DNA from: Bryobacterales bacterium | GTDB lineage: Bacteria > Acidobacteriota > Terriglobia > Bryobacterales > Bryobacteraceae | Length of the DNA: 11,891 nt | Direction of reading: 5' to 3' | NCBI GenBank assembly: GCA_003139735.1 | Contig: PLGA01000241.1 | Location: 6,635-18,525, forward strand | Shown here: positions 6,492-11,891 of the stretch, in pieces | Layout of the letters: each line of letters opens with the position of its first letter | How positions within the stretch are numbered: position 1 is the stretch's first letter | Notes under the pieces: generated by a model | Seen by the model: the letters and a program-made list of their open reading frames with translations, nothing else | Told to the model about the DNA's origin: nothing | Databases searched by the model: none | Position numbers and translations under genes: made by a program

Positions 6492-6772
6492 GCGAGATTC
6501 GGACGGCGCCGATCATTTCGGCTCTGCTCTCGAAGGGCTTTGTCAAGGCAGCCGGAAACCGCGATCATCAGTACTTCTTCTTCCATTACCACGGCAAGAA
6601 ATCCGATGTTTTCACGCGCATTAGCCATGGCGCAAGAACTGTCGACGATTGGCTCGCAGGGAGGATGGCCCGCCAGTTGAGGCTTTCCAAACGCGAGTTT
6701 ATGTCATTCGTCGAATGCACGCTCAGCGGAGCTGAATACGCGCAGTTGATGGTAGAGCGCGGCGAAGTGTGA
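6488..6772 (+). CDS. HicA-like toxin candidate
   Basis: This is a 94-residue protein starting with GTG 6488, which overlaps the upstream stop by four bases; GAGG at 6474-6477 gives a ribosome site. The N-terminal half, ALLSKGFVKAAGNRDHQYFF, matches the HicA plan of a helix, a Gly-Phe strand and then a His that in HicA is the catalytic residue (GSH or DH form; here DHQ). It is followed by YHGKKSDVFTRISHG. The C-terminal half (LAGRMARQLRLSKREFMSFVECTLS) is a longer helical extension than in E. coli HicA. I recall archaeal and bacterial relatives with the same KISHG and LMAKQLKLSK blocks. If correct it would be an mRNA-cleaving toxin held by the upstream protein. Family membership is inferred. 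Confidence 0.75.
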   Translation: MSEIRTAPIISALLSKGFVKAAGNRDHQYFFFHYHGKKSDVFTRISHGARTVDDWLAGRMARQLRLSKREFMSFVECTLSGAEYAQLMVERGEV

Positions 6773-6923
6773 TTCGCGCGCCAGCGTGTGCGAGCAGGCG
6801 ATGGGCGCAACGTGGGGACGCTGACCGCGTCGCTTCCTGGCAGCGGACAAAACGCCCTGCGCGCCCCCGGGCTTCCCCGATCAGGGCAACCGGGGCTTGC
6901 AAAGCCCGCGAGGTTGGAGTCCA

Positions 6924-7881
6924 ATGGAGATCATGTCAGATCCGGAGAGTCCTGTCCTGAAACTCGACGCCAAGGGTCTTCTCGATTTCATCGATTTGCA
7001 GAATCGAAAGGAACGGGAATACTTTGATCGGCTTCTAAGGTGGCTAGCCGGTGGCGTGGCGATAATCGCGGCGGTCCTCGCCTTCTTGGGCTACCAAAAT
7101 TCGAGCCAGGTGCGAAAGATAGGTGACGAGATTCGAGAGGAAACGAAGCAGCAACTGATCGCAGCGGTTGGTGCAGAGCTCACGAAGGACAAGGTCCAGG
7201 ACCAAATCACGAAAGCGCTGCAGCTGAGAACGGAAGGCCCAGTTTCAGGACGCTATCAACAAAGCCGTCGCGGAGGAACTGAACACCCCGCGGCGCCAAC
7301 AGCTCTTGGAGGCTGCCACCCAGCGGCAAGTGGACCTTCTGACGAAGCACCTGCAAGACCGGGACAAGATTTTATCGCTCGGTGATCGTGCGATTAGCAG
7401 TTCTCCCAATAGCGGCCCAGCCGCGCGTGAGCTTGTGAACCTCTGGAAAACCTCGCCCGATGGATCTCTCAGGGAGGCTGCGCGGGGTGAGCTTGCAAGG
7501 GTAAGGATCTTTTGGGGGAACGGCACCGGGTATCTCTCCCCGGCCTACCGGATCACGAGCCTAAACGGAAAGCCGGTGACGGAATCGGCGTTGACGACGT
7601 GCGAGCTTCTGGCTTCGCTTCGCTCCCCTGACTGGAGGGATCGAGCCAGGAGCGCAACACTTCTGGCTCGTTCGGAGAAGGGCGTCCCCGATGCGCTCAT
7701 GCACGCAATGGCAGATGACTATTCAGAGGTCGCTGCTTGCGCGACGCGCTCGCTGTTGACCATTTCCGGCGTATTTGATATGGAGATGTTTCCAGATGCC
7801 AATGAGCTAGAGACATGGTGGGCGAAGGAGGGCCCCGGCATCACAGCCAGGTTAAAGGACATCCCGTGTGCCGGGAATTGA
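6924..7881 (+). pseudogene. Membrane-anchored HEAT-like repeat protein, one frameshift
   Basis: Two frames together describe one protein of about 318 residues. Frame one starts at ATG 6924 (GGAG four bases upstream) with a charged cytoplasmic-type segment, a single membrane helix (WLAGGVAIIAAVLAFLGY, about 40-57) and a charged helical stretch to LQL at 7226. From 7228 the next frame continues naturally as ERKAQFQDAINKAVAEEL, then a coiled-coil-like LLEAATQRQVDLLTKHLQDRD. The C-terminal domain has HEAT-like helices (LLASLRSPDWRDRARSATLL, then DALMHAMADDYSEVAACATR) and ends at 7881. One extra base, probably an A near 7227, separates the frames; TGA at 7225-7227 closes the second frame upstream. 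Without repair the first product ends at 7385. No function is recognised. No slippery run is present, so programmed shifting is unlikely. Confidence 0.7.
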
Positions 7882-7930
7882 AAGGCCTTTCTGGATCGAT
7901 CCCTGATCAAGAGAAATGAAACAGGCCTTT

Positions 7931-8031
7931 CGCCCCTGACGGGCTTGCGGAACTCGCTTCGGGGTCCCCACCGCTGACGCGCTGGGCTCTTCTCTGACGC
8001 CCCTGGGGGGCTGATGCCCGTGGGCGTCACC
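7931..8031. repeat. Dispersed two-hairpin repeat, copy 3
   Basis: The order is the same as in the other copies. H1 (CGCCCCTGACGGGCTT) starts at 7931, a spacer contains CGCTTCGGGG, H2 CCCACCGC-TGAC-GCGCTGGG lies at 7967-7986 with one mismatched pair, and the next H1 (GCCCC-TGG-GGGGC) starts at 7998, a 67-bp period. A small GCCC-GT-GGGC stem follows. It fills the convergent junction between the HEAT-like gene and ctaF. It is closer to the 1877 copy than to the 4161 array. Confidence 0.75.
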
Positions 8032-8049
8032 GGCATAAGGGCTACTCCG

Positions 8050-8349
8050 TTACGCGCCGATCCAGCTACGGGTGGCGAAATCGGCCATGGTGAGAGAGAG
8101 GAGGATGGCGAGCCATAAGAGGCCGCCGAGGACCACCAACTTGGTGAGTTTGGTGCTGTGGCGGACGTGCATGAAGAAGAGCGCCACCAGGAGCATCTTG
8201 CAAACGGCGATGGTCAGCGCCACTACCACGCTGAATGGGCCGAGGTCGATGTAGGCCACGCCGGTGGTCAGCGCGGTCAGGATCAGCAGGGCGATCCAGA
8301 CGACGGCGTAGGTCTTTACGGAATCGACGTGTTCAGTTTCGGTGGTCAT
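8050..8349 (-). CDS. ctaF: Cytochrome c oxidase subunit IV
   Basis: This is the small accessory membrane subunit of a haem-copper oxidase, 99 residues. After a short charged N-terminus there are three membrane helices (about 13-34, 37-62 and 70-91). The second ends in the family hallmark FFMHVR (about 58-63), followed by a short charged loop. It has no catalytic residues; its role is to stabilise the subunit I/III core. It is the last gene of the operon: ctaE ends two bases before its ATG at 8349. Downstream lies a hairpin repeat that may end the transcript. Confidence 0.9.
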   Translation of the reverse strand: MTTETEHVDSVKTYAVVWIALLILTALTTGVAYIDLGPFSVVVALTIAVCKMLLVALFFMHVRHSTKLTKLVVLGGLLWLAILLSLTMADFATRSWIGA

Positions 8350-8351
8350 GG

Positions 8352-9017
8352 CTAGTGTCCGTGACGGTCAATCAAATACAGCAGCGGGAAAAGGAAAATC
8401 CAAATGATATCGACGAAGTGCCAGTACAGGCCGACCATGTCGATGGGCGTGTAATAGGCGGCGCTGAACTTTCCGCGCCAAGTCTGGTAGAGGAGCCATG
8501 AGAGCAGGCCGGCGCCCACTAACATGTGCATTGCGTGCAGGCCGGTCATGGCGAAATAGAGCGAAAAGAACAATTGGGCGTGGTCCTGGAGGCCGGGGCC
8601 TTCCATCTGGAACGACGGGCCGGGAATGTGATGCTCCACGTACTTCTCGTTCCACTCATAACCCTTGACGCCTAGAAAGACCATTCCGAGAATCAGGGTC
8701 AGGACGAGGAACGCCATGATCTGCTTGCGGCGGCCCAGTTGACCGGCGCGCACGGCCAGCACCATGGTGAAACTGCTGCAGAGGAGAACGGCGGTGTTGA
8801 GGGCGCCGATGGTGGTGTTGAGCGTGCGGCTGGCAGCGCCGAAGACGCCGGGATAAATCGAGCGGTACACGGTGTAGGCCGCGAACGCGCCGCCGAAGAA
8901 CATGACCTCGGTAATGAGGAAGACCCACATCCCCAGAGAGGAAGCGTCCTTCTGCTGCTCCGCGGAGTTGAACTGCTCGCGCAGGGCGAGCGATTCCACG
9001 TGAGGTTCGCTAACCAA
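8352..9017 (-). CDS. ctaE: Cytochrome c oxidase subunit III
   Basis: This subunit stabilises subunit I of the caa3-type oxidase in the cytoplasmic membrane. From TTG 9017 it has 221 residues and five membrane helices, the short bacterial form lacking the first two helices of the mitochondrial protein. It shows [17 protein letters not shown] (with the membrane Glu), the [14 protein letters not shown] helix, a [10 protein letters not shown] segment and the C-terminal hallmark [19 protein letters not shown] chose TTG 9017 because AGGAGG lies six bases upstream, inside the end of ctaD. Further upstream the frame is only the shadow of ctaD. Thus ctaE overlaps ctaD by eight bases and is probably coupled to it. 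A GTG at 8999 is the alternative. Confidence 0.93.
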   Translation of the reverse strand: MVSEPHVESLALREQFNSAEQQKDASSLGMWVFLITEVMFFGGAFAAYTVYRSIYPGVFGAASRTLNTTIGALNTAVLLCSSFTMVLAVRAGQLGRRKQIMAFLVLTLILGMVFLGVKGYEWNEKYVEHHIPGPSFQMEGPGLQDHAQLFFSLYFAMTGLHAMHMLVGAGLLSWLLYQTWRGKFSAAYYTPIDMVGLYWHFVDIIWIFLFPLLYLIDRHGH

Positions 9018-10635
9018 CCTGAACCTCCTGGCCGACCGTGCCGCTGTAATCGTAAGCCTCGCGGGTGACGATCGGGATCTCATCGAAATTGTGAACGGGC
9101 GGCGGCGAGTCCGTCTGCCATTCGAGGCCGGTGGCCTTCCACGGGTTGCGGCCAGCGATGGCGCCGTACTTGAGCGACCACATGAAATAGATTAACGGCA
9201 TCAGATAACCCACGGCGAGCACCGAAGCGCCGGCGGTGGAGAGCACGTGCAGCACTTGGAACTCATCGGGATAGACGTGATAGCGGCGCGGCATGCCGAG
9301 GTAGCCCAGCATGAACTGCGGGAAAAAGGTCAAGTTGAACCCGAGGAAGATCACCAGAGCGGAAAGCTTGGCCCATCCTTCGGGATACATGCGCCCAGTG
9401 ATTTTCGGCCACCAGTAATGCAGGCCGCCGAGGTAGCCCATAATGGCGCCGCCCACCATGATGTAGTGGAAATGCGCTACGACGAAGTAAGTGTCGGTGA
9501 CATGTACGTCGATTCCCAGGCACGCGACAAACAGTCCGGTCAGCCCGCCGATGGTGAAGAGACCGATGAAGCCGAAGGCATAGAGCATGGGGGTGGCGTA
9601 GGAGATGGATCCCTTATATAAGGTGGCGGTCCAGTTAAAGACTTTGATGGCGGACGGGATGGCGACGAAGTAACTCAGGAACGAGAACACCATGCCGGCG
9701 AAGAGCGACTGGCCGCTGACGAACAGGTGGTGGCCCCAAACCAGGAAGCCGAGCACCGCGATGGCGACGCTCGAGAAAGCCACGAAGCCGTAACCGAAGA
9801 TGGCCTTGCGGGAAAACGTGGACACCAGCTCGCTGATGACGCCCATGGCGGGCAGAATCATGATGTACACGGCGGGATGGGAGTAGAACCAGAACAGGTG
9901 TTGGAAGAGCACCGGGTCGCCGCCCAGCGCGGGGTCGAAGATTCCGATGTGGAACATACGCTCGCAGAGCACCAGCACCAGGGTCACAGCCAGCACGGGC
10001 GTGCCCAGCACCTGGATGAGGGCCGTGGCGTAGTGCGCCCACACGAAGAGGGGCATGCGGAACCAAGTCATGCCGGGGCACCGCATACGGTGCACGGTAA
10101 CGATGAAGTTGAGGCCGGTGAGAATGGAGGAAAATCCGGCGACAAAGATACCGAGCGCCGTGGCGATGACCCATGTGTTCGAGTACGACGTGCTGTAGGG
10201 CGTGTAGAAGGTCCAGCCGGTGTCCACGCCGCCGGCAACCATGGCAAAGATAGCGAAGAGTCCGCCGATCACCAGCAGGTACCAACTGAGTAAATTGATC
10301 CTGGGGAAGGCCAGATCGCGCGCGCCGATCATGAGCGGCAAAAAGAAGTTACCGAGGGTGGCGGGAATGGACGGAATCAGAAAGAAGAACACCATCACCA
10401 CGCCGTGCATGGTAAACAGCTTGTTGTAGGTTTCCGACGAAACCAGGTTGCCATGGGGACTGAGCAACTCAAGCCGGATGAGCGTGGCGAAAACGCCGCC
10501 GATGAAGAAGAAGAAGGTAATGGTAAACAGGTACAGCAGACCGATGCGCTTGTGGTCCTTGGTGAGCAGCCACGACTTGACGCCGTGGCCGGCGTTCAGA
10601 TAAGTTTCTCTTTCTTCAGCCACCGCCGTTGTCAT
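9010..10635 (-). CDS. ctaD: Cytochrome c oxidase subunit I (type A2, YSHP)
   Basis: This is the catalytic subunit that reduces O2 to water and pumps protons; 541 residues with about twelve membrane helices. Metal ligands are all visible: His77 (TMHGVVM) and His390 for haem a, His388 for haem a3, and His253, His302 and His303 for CuB, with Tyr257 placed for the His-Tyr crosslink. Lys331 (PSAIKVFNW) marks the K-channel and Asp107 (GARDLAFPR) the D-channel entrance. The usual D-channel Glu of HPEVY is Ala; instead FYSHPAVY carries the Tyr-Ser pair that defines A2-type oxidases such as the Rhodothermus caa3 enzyme. ATG 10635 lies six bases after the ctaC stop. Confidence 0.97.
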   Translation of the reverse strand: MTTAVAEERETYLNAGHGVKSWLLTKDHKRIGLLYLFTITFFFFIGGVFATLIRLELLSPHGNLVSSETYNKLFTMHGVVMVFFFLIPSIPATLGNFFLPLMIGARDLAFPRINLLSWYLLVIGGLFAIFAMVAGGVDTGWTFYTPYSTSYSNTWVIATALGIFVAGFSSILTGLNFIVTVHRMRCPGMTWFRMPLFVWAHYATALIQVLGTPVLAVTLVLVLCERMFHIGIFDPALGGDPVLFQHLFWFYSHPAVYIMILPAMGVISELVSTFSRKAIFGYGFVAFSSVAIAVLGFLVWGHHLFVSGQSLFAGMVFSFLSYFVAIPSAIKVFNWTATLYKGSISYATPMLYAFGFIGLFTIGGLTGLFVACLGIDVHVTDTYFVVAHFHYIMVGGAIMGYLGGLHYWWPKITGRMYPEGWAKLSALVIFLGFNLTFFPQFMLGYLGMPRRYHVYPDEFQVLHVLSTAGASVLAVGYLMPLIYFMWSLKYGAIAGRNPWKATGLEWQTDSPPPVHNFDEIPIVTREAYDYSGTVGQEVQVG

Positions 10636-10641
10636 AGTTTT

Positions 10642-11613
10642 CTACCGGCTTCCGGGAGCCGCTAACCCTTCCGCCTGGCCGGCCCCCGGATTCGGCCCAA
10701 GCGACTTGACATATTCGATCAATTGCAAAACGCCTTCCTCCGTCACCAGGCCCTGAAAGGTAGGCATGGACGGCTGATAGCCGGCGACGATTTTGGCCTC
10801 CGGACGGAGAATCGATTCGCGGATGTAGCCTTCGTCGGCCTTCACGGTGGATCCGTCGGCGAGTTTCACATCCTTGCCGAAAAGGCCCGTGAGGTCCGGA
10901 CAGCGGCCCGTTCCGTCGGACTTGTGACAGTTGGCGCAGGCCAGGTTCTCAAAGAGCTTCTGGCCGTTTTCGGCGAGCGTGGCGCCGGGAGTTCCGCCAC
11001 TCAGCCAGGCTTCATAATCCTGGGGCTCCATGACATAGATCCAGCCGCCCATGCCCGAGTGGTTGTTGCCGCAATACTCGGCGCAAAAGAGGTGATACTT
11101 GCCGGGCTTGATGGCCGTGAACCAGGTGGTGGTATAGCGGCCCGGGACCACATCCTGCTTGGTGCGAAAGGCAGGGACGAAGAAGCTATGGATCACGTCC
11201 TCGGAAGTCATGGTGAGCTTGACGGGGCGGCCCACGGGGATATGGAGCTCGTTGATCTCGCGCTGCCCCTCGGGGTGTTGCAGCTTCCACATCCACTGCT
11301 TGGCGACCACGTAAATGGGGAGCGCGTTATCGGGCGGGCGGCGTTCCCGGAAGAAGACGCTGGCGCCCCAGGTGAACATCACCATGCTAAGGCCGAACGG
11401 GATCACGCTCCACACGATTTCGAGCGGAATGCTGCCGTGGATAGGACGCGGCAATTCGTTGTCGGAACGGCGCCGGTAGCGGATGGCGAAAAATAAGATA
11501 GCGGCGAAGATGACAACGGTGAAGAACGCCGCCACGGCGAGCAGAAAGAACAGCAACTGGTCCACTTCAGCCGAAATGGAGGACGCTTCTACCGGAAACA
11601 GACGGAACGACAT
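10642..11613 (-). CDS. ctaC: Cytochrome c oxidase subunit II with fused cytochrome c (caa3 type)
   Basis: This subunit accepts electrons and passes them to subunit I; 323 residues. Two membrane helices (about 20-45 and 64-88) lead to the outer cupredoxin domain. The aromatic entry motif KQWMWK (105-110) and all CuA ligands are present: His142, Cys177, Glu179 (carbonyl), Cys181, His185 and Met188. A C-terminal class I cytochrome c follows, with haem site CANCH (226-230) and a probable axial Met283 (PSMPTF), so the enzyme takes electrons through its own haem c. An extra Cys (RCPDLTGLFG, residue 238) stands where Gly or Ala is common. No cleaved signal is evident; ATG 11613 lies six bases after the SCO gene. 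Confidence 0.96.
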   Translation of the reverse strand: MSFRLFPVEASSISAEVDQLLFFLLAVAAFFTVVIFAAILFFAIRYRRRSDNELPRPIHGSIPLEIVWSVIPFGLSMVMFTWGASVFFRERRPPDNALPIYVVAKQWMWKLQHPEGQREINELHIPVGRPVKLTMTSEDVIHSFFVPAFRTKQDVVPGRYTTTWFTAIKPGKYHLFCAEYCGNNHSGMGGWIYVMEPQDYEAWLSGGTPGATLAENGQKLFENLACANCHKSDGTGRCPDLTGLFGKDVKLADGSTVKADEGYIRESILRPEAKIVAGYQPSMPTFQGLVTEEGVLQLIEYVKSLGPNPGAGQAEGLAAPGSR

Positions 11614-11619
11614 GTCGAG

Positions 11620-11891
11620 TTATCGATCCCTTTTCAGTTGACGCTTGTCCGACCGCCGTTCGTGGCGGAAGGCGACGAGCAGAAACGCGCCGCAGACGAG
11701 CACAAAGCCACCGCCGGCGGCGCGCATGATATTGATGGCGACGGCTCCGTACTTACCCGTCGTCGGATCGTAGTGATAGCAAAACAGCAAAGCCTCATCG
11801 ACCGGGGTGCCGATATCTCCGTGGGAGGCCTGGACCAGGCCGAAGCGGATATCGCGCGGCGAATAATCGACGCCGTAGAAATACTTCGATA
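11620..11891 (-). CDS. SCO1/SenC family copper-insertion protein, C-terminal part
   Basis: The open frame enters from the window edge; the last 89 residues are seen. They read KYFYGVDYSPRDIRFGLVQA, then a conserved SHGDIGTPVDEALLFCYHYDP block as found in SCO proteins, where the His is the usual third copper ligand region. The CxxxC motif lies outside the window. After GKYGAVAINIMRAAGG comes a membrane helix (about 57-75 of the visible part) and a short basic tail, so the protein has a C-terminal anchor. It would deliver copper to the CuA site of CtaC, which starts six bases downstream in the same operon. The frame was found by reading the reverse strand directly and is not complete. Confidence 0.9.
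   Translation of the reverse strand, partial: SKYFYGVDYSPRDIRFGLVQASHGDIGTPVDEALLFCYHYDPTTGKYGAVAINIMRAAGGGFVLVCGAFLLVAFRHERRSDKRQLKRDR

Noticed and set aside
6773..6923. Possible gene or repeat copy between the HicA-like gene and the HEAT-like gene
   Set aside because: Short GC-rich stretches (CCCCCGGGCTTCCCC, CCGGGGCTTGC) recall H1 but the 67-bp order and H2 are missing; open frames here lack support.
7218..7245. Programmed ribosomal frameshift in the HEAT-like gene
   Set aside because: No slippery heptamer or pausing hairpin is visible at the junction.
10723..11496. 257-codon open frame on the plus strand
   Set aside because: Antisense shadow of ctaC, which has complete CuA and haem c motifs.

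Overview
The window looks like chromosomal DNA of a GC-rich soil-type bacterium, most probably an Acidobacteriota member of the Solibacter/Bryobacter kind. This is inferred from protein style: a secreted SxxYxP-type small protein, a DapB-like Gfo/Idh family, a YSHP-type caa3 oxidase with a SCO protein, and heavy use of GTG/TTG starts. No rRNA or tRNA gene was seen to confirm it.

Layout. (1) 84-1688, plus strand: hfq then hflX, a conserved RNA-chaperone/ribosome-splitting GTPase pair. hflX has no canonical start codon at its conserved N-terminus. (2) 1689-2067: gene-free convergent junction with a palindrome, a perfect DnaA-box 9-mer and a 66/67-bp hairpin repeat. (3) 2068-2538, minus: small secreted protein with a good promoter. 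(4) 2654-4128, plus: decayed sialidase (one-base deletion) followed by the C-terminal stump of an MFS transporter (N-terminus lost, internal deletion), together a dead sialoside-use locus. (5) 4131-4380: tandem 67-bp hairpin array. (6) 4400-6018, minus: cupin and Gfo/Idh/MocA oxidoreductase, translationally coupled by an ATGA overlap. (7) 6147-6772, plus: two overlapping small genes resembling a HicB-like/HicA-like toxin-antitoxin pair in reversed order. (8) 6924-7881, plus: membrane-anchored HEAT-like protein broken by one frameshift. (9) 7931-8031: third copy of the hairpin repeat. (10) 8050-11891, minus: caa3-type cytochrome c oxidase operon, in transcription order SCO (partial at the window edge), ctaC with fused cytochrome c, ctaD (A2 type, YSHP), ctaE, ctaF. 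The genes are packed with gaps of 2-6 nt or an 8-nt overlap.

How it works together. The SCO protein probably loads CuA in CtaC. CtaC takes electrons through its own haem c and CuA and passes them to haem a and haem a3/CuB in CtaD, with CtaE and CtaF as membrane partners. The cupin/oxidoreductase pair is probably a small sugar or polyol metabolism operon.

The most unusual structural point is that the same two-hairpin repeat, with a period of 66-67 bp and base changes that preserve the stems, occupies all three convergent gene junctions and no other junction. Two frameshifts, one internal deletion and one missing start codon occur in the accessory part. They may be real decay or, for the single-base cases, sequence errors.
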